10,262 nt of DNA from Ruminococcus sp. UBA1394. Its GTDB lineage: Bacteria > Bacillota > Clostridia > Oscillospirales > Ruminococcaceae. Location of the stretch: the NCBI GenBank assembly GCA_002305725.1, contig DBQM01000038.1:1-10262 (forward strand). The letters run 5' to 3'. Of this stretch, positions 1 to 5,448 are shown in pieces. Position 1 is the stretch's first letter. Each line of letters begins with the position of its first letter. Under the pieces are notes generated by a model. That model had not been told where the DNA came from. It saw nothing but the letters and a program-made list of their open reading frames with translations, and made no database searches. The position numbers and the translations under genes are program-made.

Positions 1-382
1 CGGTTTGGGGGACGGTATATACAGTATTGAAAAGATATGCAAGACCGAATCCCGCACCAAGAGGTACAAGCACACCCATGAGGGCAATTACAAATGACGC
101 CTTTCCCGCCTTTGCAAGTTCCCTGATATCAGCCTCAAGACCTGCACAGAACATAAGAACAATAACGCCAAGCTCGGAAATAGCTTTGATAAAGTCAGTC
201 TCCTCAAGTATTCCAAGACAAGCCGGACCAAGAATCAGACCAGCAAGCAGAGCGCCTACGACCTGCGGAAGTCTGAAACGCTTTGTAACAAGACCAAAAA
301 GCTTTGTACTGAGCAGAATCAGCGCAAGTGAAAGCAGAAATCCGTACTCGCCGCCCGTATTGAGAAAATCAAAAATTTTCAT
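1..382 (-). CDS. Cation:proton antiporter, CPA2/KefB-NapA type (N-terminal part, runs off the window)
   Basis: An inner-membrane sodium or potassium/proton exchanger is predicted; only the first 127 residues lie in the window. Seen: hydrophobic segments near residues 13-31, 41-58, 68-82 and 95-118. Two hallmark stretches of the CPA2 exchanger family (Pfam Na_H_Exchanger) are present: RLPQVVGALLAGLILGP at 37-53 and LGVIVLMFCAGLEAD at 71-85. The start is the ATG at 382, preceded on the minus strand by AAGGAGAG at 393-400 with about 10 bases of spacing. The ion carried cannot be decided from the N-terminus, and a C-terminal RCK or USP domain, if any, is outside the window. Upstream lie a structured ~330-base leader and a promoter at 743-770, so expression may be controlled at the RNA level. 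Family assignment is strong; ion specificity is unknown. Confidence 0.85.
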   Translation of the reverse strand, partial: MKIFDFLNTGGEYGFLLSLALILLSTKLFGLVTKRFRLPQVVGALLAGLILGPACLGILEETDFIKAISELGVIVLMFCAGLEADIRELAKAGKASFVIALMGVLVPLGAGFGLAYLFNTVYTVPQT

Positions 383-535
383 TTCGGATCATCTCTCCTT
401 TTTATAAATTTTGAGATAAAGTCTGAAATAATTATTTTCTCCACTGCTTATAGATTCTGGCAAGAAAATCCTGACAAAATCTATTTGCCATATTTTGCGG
501 TTGTCATCTCTGGTGACGAGCAAAATGGCGCTTTT

Positions 536-569
536 ATAGTAAACGACAAATATATTTGGCGTTTACTAT
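536..569. repeat. 34-base near-perfect palindrome in the antiporter leader
   Basis: The arms 536-552 and 553-569 are complementary with a single mismatch (A546 opposite G559). The sequence begins ATAGTAAACG and ends CGTTTACTAT. It resembles the second hairpin at 631-667 (TATAGTGAAC / GTTCACTATA), as if one unit had been duplicated and diverged. In RNA it would make a stable hairpin on either strand. Confidence 0.75.
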
Positions 570-630
570 TTGCCGATACGCACGTAGCGAACGAAAGTGA
601 GCGAATGTGCGAGGCATTTAAAATTTATCG

Positions 631-667
631 TATAGTGAACGTCAGATTATTTTTGTTGTTCACTATA
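631..667. repeat. 10-base inverted repeat related to the 536-569 palindrome
   Basis: TATAGTGAAC at 631-640 and GTTCACTATA at 658-667 are perfect complements around a 17-base loop. Both arms resemble those of the palindrome at 536-569, and the intervening bases are also alike. Confidence 0.7.
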
Positions 668-742
668 ATTAATTATTGCTCCAGCCGGTATGGCAGGCAA
701 TAATCAATGTACAAAATAATCATCTCAAAATTACCCTAACAC

Positions 743-770
743 ATTATATCACTTTAATTCAAAAAGTCAA
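743..770 (-). promoter_or_regulatory. Sigma-A promoter of the antiporter gene
   Basis: Read on the minus strand: -35 TTGACT at 765-770, a 16-base spacer, and a perfect -10 TATAAT at 743-748. The transcription start should fall near 736, giving an untranslated leader of about 350 bases before the ATG at 382. Nothing else was recognised in the AT-rich stretch 771-921, which separates this promoter from the divergent lrgAB promoter. Confidence 0.75.
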
Positions 771-921
771 GATAAAATTTTCACAAACTTTTCATATTAA
801 GTAAAACCCGCAAAATGACGGTAAATATTCCATATTTTCGCTTTTTTTGTACTGAATCACAAGAAAAAGTCTGCCGTATGTCTATTTTATTAAAAAAATC
901 AGATAATAATTTCACAGACTA

Positions 922-949
922 TTGACAAGTCAGAAAAAGGTGCTATAAT
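922..949 (+). promoter_or_regulatory. Sigma-A promoter of the lrgAB-regulator-phosphatase operon
   Basis: Consensus -35 TTGACA at 922-927, a 16-base spacer and consensus -10 TATAAT at 944-949. With both hexamers perfect this is potentially a strong promoter that would need repression. A 17-base operator directly follows the -10. Confidence 0.85.
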
Positions 950-966
950 AATTGGTAGTACCAATT
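950..966. promoter_or_regulatory. PdhR-like GntR operator overlapping the transcription start
   Basis: AATTGGTAGTACCAATT is a perfect inverted repeat (8 + 1 + 8). It matches the pattern AATTGGT-NNN-ACCAATT known for PdhR and the wider TGGT-N-ACCA theme of FadR-subfamily GntR regulators. It abuts the -10 and covers the expected start site, a position that suits a repressor. The third gene of the operon encodes a FadR-subfamily protein, so negative autoregulation relieved by a small carboxylate is the likely arrangement. Confidence 0.75.
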
Positions 967-994
967 GTGATGAGGCAGAATGGAGGAAATTTCT

Positions 995-1363
995 GTGAAA
1001 CATATAAAGCAGTTTTGCATAATACTGGCGTTTTCATTTGCGGGAGAACTCCTTAACAAGTTCATTCCTCTGCCTGTCCCGGCGAGTATTTATGGAATTA
1101 TTCTGCTGTTTGTATCCCTTGAGACAGGAATCGTAAAGAAATCGGACGTCAGGGGGACAGGGGCATTTCTTATTGAAATAATGCCTGTCATGTTTATTCC
1201 TGCTGCGGTGGGACTGCTTGAATCGTGGAAGGTCATAAAGCCTTCATGCATTCAGTTTATTGCGGTGACAATAATTTCCACATTTGCGGTAATGGCGGTT
1301 TCCGGAAAAATAACGCAGTTTATTATCAGACGAGGAAGAAAGAAGGTTCATGCAGATGACTGA
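995..1363 (+). CDS. lrgA: LrgA/CidA-family membrane protein
   Basis: Small subunit of an LrgAB/CidAB membrane system. The family was first described as holin/antiholin-like. Later work on homologues (B. subtilis PftAB, plant PLGG1) supports pyruvate or glycolate/glycerate transport. Seen: 122 residues, about four hydrophobic segments (5-21, 29-44, 58-78, 86-104), the family stretch LPVPASIYGIILLF at 26-39, FIPAAVGL at 67-74, and a basic C-terminus. The GTG at 995 is chosen because GGAGGA at 982-987 sits 8 bases upstream and the resulting N-terminus fits the family. An in-frame ATG at 980 would add five residues but has only GAGG four bases away. First gene of the operon, overlapping lrgB by eight bases. 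Confidence 0.88.
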   Translation: MKHIKQFCIILAFSFAGELLNKFIPLPVPASIYGIILLFVSLETGIVKKSDVRGTGAFLIEIMPVMFIPAAVGLLESWKVIKPSCIQFIAVTIISTFAVMAVSGKITQFIIRRGRKKVHADD

Positions 1364-2048
1364 TTTTTTTGAAAACTCAGTATTTTTCGGCGTTATCATA
1401 AGCCTTGTTTCGTATGGTATCGGCGTACTTCTCAGAAAGAAGTTTAAAAGTCCCTTGCTCAATCCTCTGCTGATATCTGTTATTATTACAATTGCCGTAC
1501 TATTAATACTTGGTATTGATTACAATAAATATTATGAGGGTGCAAAATATATAAGCTATCTGCTGACCCCTGCAACAGTCTGCCTTGCAATACCGCTTTA
1601 TGAACAAATCGAACTGCTGAAGCACAATTTCAAAGCCATTATAACAGGTATCCTGTCCGGAGTGGTCACAAGCCTCTGCACCATTCTTTCTCTTGCGATA
1701 GTATTCAGATTCAGTCATGAGGAGTATGTGACCTTTCTGCCGAAGTCGATAACAACGGCAATCGGAATTGGTGTTTCTGAGGAACTCGGCGGCTATGTTT
1801 CCATAACGGCGGCGGTTATCATAATAACAGGTGTCACCGGAAATATATTTGCAGAGCTGATTTTCCGCCTGTTCCGCATACACGAACCGGTGGCAAAGGG
1901 AATAGCGCTGGGAAGTGCCTCACACGCTATCGGGACTGCAAAAGCCATGGAAATCGGAGAAGTTGAGGGCGCAATGAGCAGTCTTTCGATTGTTGTTTCG
2001 GGTATTATAACCGTTGCCGGTGCGTCGGTTTTTGCAAATTTCTATTAA
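1356..2048 (+). CDS. lrgB: LrgB/CidB-family membrane transporter subunit
   Basis: Large integral membrane partner of LrgA. Seen: 230 residues, hydrophobic almost throughout, with family stretches LLTPATVCLAIPLY (69-82), LPKSITTAIG (128-137) and GIALGSASHAIGTAKA (182-197). These are among the best conserved parts of LrgB and of the plastid protein PLGG1. The ATG at 1356 lies 9 bases after an AGAAGG and overlaps the end of lrgA (ATGACTGA), implying translational coupling. An in-frame ATG at 1350 is possible but only three bases from that motif. Established for relatives: pyruvate uptake in B. subtilis PftAB and glycolate/glycerate exchange in PLGG1. Inferred here: transport of a small 2-oxo or 2-hydroxy acid, supported by the regulator and phosphatase downstream. 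Confidence 0.9.
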   Translation: MTDFFENSVFFGVIISLVSYGIGVLLRKKFKSPLLNPLLISVIITIAVLLILGIDYNKYYEGAKYISYLLTPATVCLAIPLYEQIELLKHNFKAIITGILSGVVTSLCTILSLAIVFRFSHEEYVTFLPKSITTAIGIGVSEELGGYVSITAAVIIITGVTGNIFAELIFRLFRIHEPVAKGIALGSASHAIGTAKAMEIGEVEGAMSSLSIVVSGIITVAGASVFANFY

Positions 2049-2059
2049 GGCGGCGTTTT

Positions 2060-2773
2060 ATGGACAGTAAAAGAGAATATCAGAAAGCGGTTGACTATCT
2101 GTGCGGAATGATAAAGGACGGCAGACTTGTGACAGGTTCCAGGCTGCCGGCGGAGCGCACTGTTTCAGAGGAGCTTTCAATAAGCCGAAATTCCACCCGT
2201 GAAGCGCTGAGAATGCTTGAAAATATGGGTATAATCGAAAGCCGGAGGGGTTCGGGAAATTATATTGCGGAAAACACTTCAAAAACAATTTCCGGCATTG
2301 TTGAAATGATGCTGCTTCTGAAAAGGACGACCCGTGAGGAAGTGAGCTCTTTCCGAAAAAATATGGAAAAGGCTGTCTGCCGTACTATTATTGAAAACGG
2401 CAGTCTGTGCCGCTGGAAAGAGAAAATTTCAGATGCGCTGGAAAGGTTTCAGACGGCTGAGAGCGTTGCGGAACAGTCTGAGGCAGACGGCGAGTTTCAC
2501 TCTCTGCTGATTCGTGCAACTGAAAATCAGTTCTGGATAAGTATGCTTGAACCTGTAACGGAGGTTTACAGCAAGTGGATAGACGAGGTGCTTTTCTCAG
2601 CCGGAGATGAACTGAAATTGCAGCTGCAGACAGCACACACGGCAATAGCTGACGCTATTGAAAAAGGTGATTATCAAGCCTGTGACAATGCAATCGACCG
2701 GCACTACAATTTACTGCTGCCGGCTATAAATAAAGGAGAAATGAATTATGAGATACAAACTGGCGATTTTTGA
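2060..2773 (+). CDS. FadR/FCD-subfamily GntR transcriptional regulator
   Basis: Predicted cytoplasmic ligand-responsive repressor of 237 residues. The N-terminal winged helix (about 5-70) shows the GntR signature: RLPAERTVSEELSISRNSTREALRMLE in pieces from residue 28 to 54, followed by the wing SRRGSGNYI at 61-69. The C-terminal FCD domain (about 80-225) keeps a complete set of metal ligands: D143 and H147 (DGEFH), H193 and H215. This subgroup (PdhR, LldR, GlcC) binds pyruvate, lactate, glycolate or related acids through the metal. It begins 11 bases after lrgB behind a weak AAGGCGG, and its end overlaps the phosphatase by 26 bases. The operator at 950-966 matches the PdhR type, so it probably controls its own operon. 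The ligand is unknown; pyruvate or glycolate is the guess. Confidence 0.9.
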   Translation: MDSKREYQKAVDYLCGMIKDGRLVTGSRLPAERTVSEELSISRNSTREALRMLENMGIIESRRGSGNYIAENTSKTISGIVEMMLLLKRTTREEVSSFRKNMEKAVCRTIIENGSLCRWKEKISDALERFQTAESVAEQSEADGEFHSLLIRATENQFWISMLEPVTEVYSKWIDEVLFSAGDELKLQLQTAHTAIADAIEKGDYQACDNAIDRHYNLLLPAINKGEMNYEIQTGDF

Positions 2774-3398
2774 TATGGACGGAACAATACTGAATACAAT
2801 TGACGACCTTGCGGCAAGCCTTAATTATGTGCTTGAAAAGTCGGGTTTTCCGGCAAGGACCATGGACGAGGTAATAAGCTTTATTGGTGACGGTTTAAGA
2901 AAGCTTATCGAAAGGGGAGTGCCGGAGGGTACAGATTCGGAAACTGTTGACAAAGTGCTTGCCGATTTCAAGGAGTACTACGCAGTACACTGCGCTGACA
3001 AAACCGCTCCCTATGACGGCATTATTGAACTGCTTGAAAATTTGCGCAGAAACGGCTGTCTGACTGCCGTTGTGTCAAACAAGGCCGACGATGTCGTACA
3101 GGAGCTTTGCAGAAAATATTTTGACGGACTTTTTGATTATGCTGTCGGAGAGCGCAGCGGTATTCTGAGAAAGCCTGCACCGGACTCTGTAAATGAGGTG
3201 CTGGAAAAACTGAATGTAAGCCGGGGAAATGCAGTTTACATAGGCGATTCAGATGTTGATATAAAGACTGCGGAAAACGCCGGAATGGATTCGATAATTG
3301 TTGAATGGGGATTCAGAGAAAGGGACTTTCTTTTGAAAAAGGGTGCAAAAACTATCGTTTCAGCCGCTGAGGAAATTGAAGATATTGTTCTTGGATAA
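2748..3398 (+). CDS. HAD-superfamily phosphatase, phosphoglycolate phosphatase (Gph)-like
   Basis: Haloacid-dehalogenase hydrolase of 216 residues with all four catalytic motifs. Motif I is DMDGT with nucleophile D9 and acid/base D11. Motif II is S110 in AVVSNK, motif III is K142 in RKPAPD, and motif IV is GDSDVD with D167 and D171. A helical cap is inserted after motif I (about 17-80), as in the Gph/PpaX/beta-phosphoglucomutase group. The ATG at 2748 has AAAGGAG 9 bases upstream and lies inside the end of the regulator gene. Gph converts 2-phosphoglycolate, a by-product of DNA end repair, to glycolate. Substrates of this family are hard to assign from sequence: PpaX-type pyrophosphatase or a sugar-phosphate phosphatase are alternatives. 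Its place behind lrgAB and a FadR-type regulator favours a small organic-acid phosphate. Confidence 0.85.
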   Translation: MRYKLAIFDMDGTILNTIDDLAASLNYVLEKSGFPARTMDEVISFIGDGLRKLIERGVPEGTDSETVDKVLADFKEYYAVHCADKTAPYDGIIELLENLRRNGCLTAVVSNKADDVVQELCRKYFDGLFDYAVGERSGILRKPAPDSVNEVLEKLNVSRGNAVYIGDSDVDIKTAENAGMDSIIVEWGFRERDFLLKKGAKTIVSAAEEIEDIVLG

Positions 3399-3434
3399 AA
3401 AAAGGGGACGCTCTCTCTTGCAGAGCGTCCCCTT
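3396..3434 (-). terminator. Intrinsic terminator of mscL, facing the lrgAB operon
   Basis: A perfect 13-base stem (3402-3414 with 3422-3434) and a 7-base loop. On the minus strand it is followed by a run of T (complement of 3397-3401). It therefore terminates mscL. The hairpin begins four bases after the phosphatase stop codon and may also end the converging operon, although there is no T-run on the plus side. Confidence 0.85.
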
Positions 3435-3454
3435 AACTGACTTTGAAACAGATT

Positions 3455-3940
3455 TTATTCTTCAGCCTTTTGGGCAGTTTCTTCCGGCTTTTCCTCGTCT
3501 GTGATGCCTGCCTGAAGCTTTAACAGGTCACGGATCTCAGTCAGAAGCTGTTCTTCCTTTGAAGGCTTTGGTTTCTGAACTTCTTTTTTGTGGAATGAAT
3601 TAATGATCTTAACGATGATAAATACACAGAAAGCAGTCAGAAAGAATGTAATAACCGCCTGGAGAAAGTTACCGATGTTTATGTAAGGCTCATTTCCCCA
3701 TGGGATAGTAACGCCGAGGTCCTTGAAATTTATTCCGGCAAGAACCATTCCGATAATTGGCATGAGCATATCGTCAACAAGTGAATTTACGATAGCTGTA
3801 AACGCACCGCCGACAATAACGCCGACTGCCATATCAAGAACGTTTCCTCTTGAAATGAATTTCTTGAATTCCCCGATGATACCGGTTTTTTCTTTAAGGG
3901 ATTCTTTTAAATTCTTTAATCCTTCTTTTTTATTTTCCAT
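3455..3940 (-). CDS. mscL: Large-conductance mechanosensitive channel MscL
   Basis: Homopentameric emergency valve in the cytoplasmic membrane that opens on hypo-osmotic shock. Seen: 161 residues. The canonical N-terminus (GEFKKFISRGNVLDMAVGV, from residue 23) leads into TM1 (about 34-63, with MLMPIIG near 58-64). TM2 is at about 88-116, and the C-terminal bundle helix KEEQLLTEIRDLLK (128-141) is nearly identical to that of E. coli MscL. There is an extra lysine-rich N-terminal extension of about 20 residues and an acidic tail after 146; E. coli MscL has 136 residues. The ATG at 3940 is preceded by AAAGGAG about 8 bases away. It is a single-gene unit with its own promoter (4053-4081) and terminator. 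Confidence 0.96.
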   Translation of the reverse strand: MENKKEGLKNLKESLKEKTGIIGEFKKFISRGNVLDMAVGVIVGGAFTAIVNSLVDDMLMPIIGMVLAGINFKDLGVTIPWGNEPYINIGNFLQAVITFFLTAFCVFIIVKIINSFHKKEVQKPKPSKEEQLLTEIRDLLKLQAGITDEEKPEETAQKAEE

Positions 3941-3971
3941 GTCCTCTACTCCTTTTTATTTATTTTATAAT

Positions 3972-4020
3972 TGTCCGAAATGCAGGGAGCAAATCTCTGA
4001 TTTGCGTATCTGCAAGGACA
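3972..4020. repeat. Long imperfect hairpin in the mscL 5' leader
   Basis: Stacked complementary segments: TGTCC 3972-3976 with GGACA 4016-4020, TGCAG 3981-3985 with CTGCA 4010-4014, and GCAAATC 3989-3995 with GATTTGC 3999-4005 around a three-base loop. In total 17 pairs are interrupted by small internal loops. It lies between the likely mscL promoter and its start codon, so it would be transcribed. No T-run follows, so it is not an obvious terminator. Confidence 0.6.
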
Positions 4021-4029
4021 TTAAAATAA

Positions 4030-4060
4030 GATATAATAAATGCTGTGCGTTTATTATATC
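4030..4060. repeat. Perfect 11-base inverted repeat over the mscL -10 region
   Basis: GATATAATAAA at 4030-4040 and TTTATTATATC at 4050-4060 are exact complements around nine bases. Each arm holds a TATAAT-like hexamer, one on each strand. The minus-strand copy (4053-4058) is the probable -10 of mscL. The repeat could be a regulator site, or simply two -10-like elements facing each other. Confidence 0.6.
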
Positions 4061-4081
4061 ACATATTTGTGTAAAATACAA
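4053..4081 (-). promoter_or_regulatory. Probable mscL promoter
   Basis: On the minus strand: -35 TTGTAT at 4076-4081, a 17-base spacer and a perfect -10 TATAAT at 4053-4058. This gives a leader of about 105 bases before the ATG at 3940. The -35 is imperfect. Confidence 0.5.
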
Positions 4082-4091
4082 TAATTTTTTG

Positions 4092-4113
4092 CAGAAAATC
4101 AGGGGATTTTCTG
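4092..4113. repeat. Perfect 8-base inverted repeat upstream of mscL
   Basis: CAGAAAAT at 4092-4099 and ATTTTCTG at 4106-4113 pair around CAGGGG. It lies just upstream of the mscL -35 and before the carboxypeptidase promoter. No T-run of terminator type is attached on either strand; an operator is possible. Confidence 0.45.
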
Positions 4114-4187
4114 ATTTTATGCACATTGATTTGTGAATAATTGCTGAAAACTGTTTATGGGGTATTTTCTTTTCAATCCGGATGTGT

Positions 4188-4193
4188 TATAAT
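4188..4193 (+). promoter_or_regulatory. Candidate -10 of the carboxypeptidase gene
   Basis: A perfect TATAAT at 4188-4193 would place transcription near 4200, 58 bases before the chosen ATG. No good -35 lies 16-18 bases upstream (TTTTCT at 4165-4170), so this is tentative. Confidence 0.4.
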
Positions 4194-4257
4194 AAGGGTA
4201 CAATATCGTTATGAGAAGGTTATTTTTCAATATGATATGGAAAGGATATGTAAAAAA

Positions 4258-5298
4258 ATGGGTGTTACCAAACAGGAAGGTAAAAAGCTTTATGTAATAA
4301 AGCGGTTGATTGATATCGCTCTTGCTTTGCTTCTTGCAGCTGCAGCAATATTTGCAATAAAATTTGTGAAAAAGGATTTCAGCAGTATCGACCAGAAAAA
4401 GACTGCCGATGATACAGTTATCTCATCGAATGCAGAGGGCTCTGTCCCGGAAGGACAGTCTATCTACGTTTCAGAGGCTTTTGATAATGACAAGGTATAT
4501 CAGGGACCGCTTATTCTCGTAAACAGCGAAACTGAATACAAATGGGACGAGGACGGATTAAAAAGCGTCCTTGAAGTAAGGGACAAGGACGGCACAGACT
4601 GCTACTCCGTTCTTGACAATGACGTTAAGGCAAGAAGTGCGGCGGCGTCAGCTCTGAACAGTATGCTCAAAGCTTTTGCTGATGAAACCGGACATAAGGA
4701 TATCCGTGTTGACAGCGCTTACCGTTCAGTTTCAGAACAGCAGTCCATCTATGACAATGCAGATGATAAGTCAAGTGCCTCAGAGCCGGGGTTCAGCGAT
4801 TATCATACAGGCTATTCAATCGACCTCAATGTTGTTGACGACGAGGGAAACAGCCTTGATTTTGACGGTACAGGCGATTATGAATGGTTTGAGAAAAACT
4901 GCTATAAGTATGGCTTTATTCTCAGATTCCCGGAGGGCAAGGACGAAATTACCGGTCAGGGATACCGCCCGTGGCATTTCAGATATGTTGGAAAGGCTCA
5001 CGCATCATATATGCATGAAAAGGGACTTTGCCTTGAAGAATATGTAAAGGAACTCAAATCTTACCCTTATGACGGTACACATCTTGAAACAACCGATTCT
5101 GACGGAAAAAAATATGAAATATACTACTTTGCCGCTGATACTGCAACTGCGCTGACTTCCGTTGCAGTCCCTGCCGGATATGAATATGAAATTTCCGGAA
5201 ATAATACTGACGGATTTATTGTTACAGTCTGCCTTGACAAGCCTGTCGTTCAGGAGGAGGAAACTGCACCGATTGAAGAAAGCAGTAATACAGAATAA
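4258..5298 (+). CDS. Membrane-anchored VanY/LdcB-like peptidoglycan carboxypeptidase
   Basis: Predicted zinc D-Ala-D-Ala (or LD-) carboxypeptidase of peptidase family M15B, acting outside the membrane on stem peptides. Seen: 346 residues, an uncleaved signal anchor at about 14-34, a linker to about 65, then the peptidase core. Core motifs are SAYRS with R156, SDYHTGYSIDLN with zinc ligands H183 and D189, WFEKNCYKYGFILRFP (210-225), and PWHFRYVG with zinc ligand H240. About 75 residues follow the core as a probable extra beta-rich domain with an acidic Thr/Ser tail. The base three residues before the last histidine, Glu in VanX and LdcB, is here Arg237 (YRPWH), so activity is uncertain. The ATG at 4258 has AAAGGA 11 bases upstream; the reading frame is open back to 4141, before the putative promoter. 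Stands alone between mscL and secG. Confidence 0.85.
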   Translation: MGVTKQEGKKLYVIKRLIDIALALLLAAAAIFAIKFVKKDFSSIDQKKTADDTVISSNAEGSVPEGQSIYVSEAFDNDKVYQGPLILVNSETEYKWDEDGLKSVLEVRDKDGTDCYSVLDNDVKARSAAASALNSMLKAFADETGHKDIRVDSAYRSVSEQQSIYDNADDKSSASEPGFSDYHTGYSIDLNVVDDEGNSLDFDGTGDYEWFEKNCYKYGFILRFPEGKDEITGQGYRPWHFRYVGKAHASYMHEKGLCLEEYVKELKSYPYDGTHLETTDSDGKKYEIYYFAADTATALTSVAVPAGYEYEISGNNTDGFIVTVCLDKPVVQEEETAPIEESSNTE

Positions 5299-5302
5299 TA
5301 TT

Positions 5303-5335
5303 ATTCCCTGTCCGGAACGGACAGGGAATTCATTT
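5303..5335 (+). terminator. Intrinsic terminator after the carboxypeptidase gene
   Basis: A perfect 12-base stem (5303-5314 with 5318-5329) and a GAA loop begin four bases past the stop codon, followed by TCATTTT. The T-run is short, but the stem is strong and a new promoter lies 40 bases on. Confidence 0.75.
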
Positions 5336-5367
5336 TAAAAAAACATAAGATTATTTTAAAAAACTTA

Positions 5368-5396
5368 TTGATTTTTACAGAAATATATGTTATACT
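5368..5396 (+). promoter_or_regulatory. Promoter of secG
   Basis: -35 TTGATT at 5368-5373, a 17-base spacer and -10 TATACT at 5391-5396. The transcription start should be near 5403, about 45 bases before the secG ATG. Confidence 0.7.
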
Positions 5397-5448
5397 TAAT
5401 GTAATTAAAATAAATTCAGGTTATAATATAATGGAGGAATTACTTAAA

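Larger units (their letters stand above)
407..732 (-). other. Highly structured 5' leader RNA or MITE-like element bounded by an 11-base perfect inverted repeat
   Basis: The ends, AATTTTGAGAT at 407-417 and ATCTCAAAATT at 722-732, are perfect inverted repeats. Between them, hairpins follow one another: 451-456/478-483; 487-498/520-529 (two-base bulge, with inner GTCA/TGAC at 503-506/514-517); 536-552/553-569; 571-583/607-616; 631-640/658-667; 672-679/697-704 (inner GCC/GGC). On the minus strand the predicted transcript starts near 736, so the 5' arm of the closing repeat would be the first transcribed sequence and the 3' arm ends a few bases before the Shine-Dalgarno of the antiporter gene. 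This suits a cis-regulatory leader, perhaps ion-responsive. A non-autonomous insertion in the untranslated region is the alternative; no clear target-site duplication is visible. No known riboswitch consensus was recognised. Confidence 0.6.

Noticed and set aside
27..407. A 126-codon plus-strand frame opposite the antiporter gene
   Set aside because: The minus-strand frame has the antiporter motifs, a good Shine-Dalgarno and a promoter; the plus frame is its shadow.
485..703. A 72-codon plus-strand reading frame across the structured leader
   Set aside because: It has a non-ATG start without a Shine-Dalgarno, and its composition follows the hairpin repeats. The region is better explained as non-coding structure.
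980..994. ATG at 980 as the lrgA start
   Set aside because: It has only GAGG four bases away, while the GTG at 995 has GGAGGA at proper spacing and gives a family-like N-terminus.
4141..4257. Extension of the carboxypeptidase to a TTG at 4141 or ATG at 4237
   Set aside because: The TTG lies before the putative -10 and neither start has a well-placed ribosome binding site. The N-terminus from 4258 gives a normal short cytoplasmic lead before the membrane anchor.
4211..4296. Short out-of-frame reading frame overlapping the carboxypeptidase start (possible upstream peptide)
   Set aside because: No Shine-Dalgarno precedes its ATG and the peptide shows nothing recognisable; probably chance.
5368..5448. 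Longer N-terminus for SecG
   Set aside because: The open frame upstream covers the promoter hexamers and the ribosome binding site, and SecG normally starts just before TM1.
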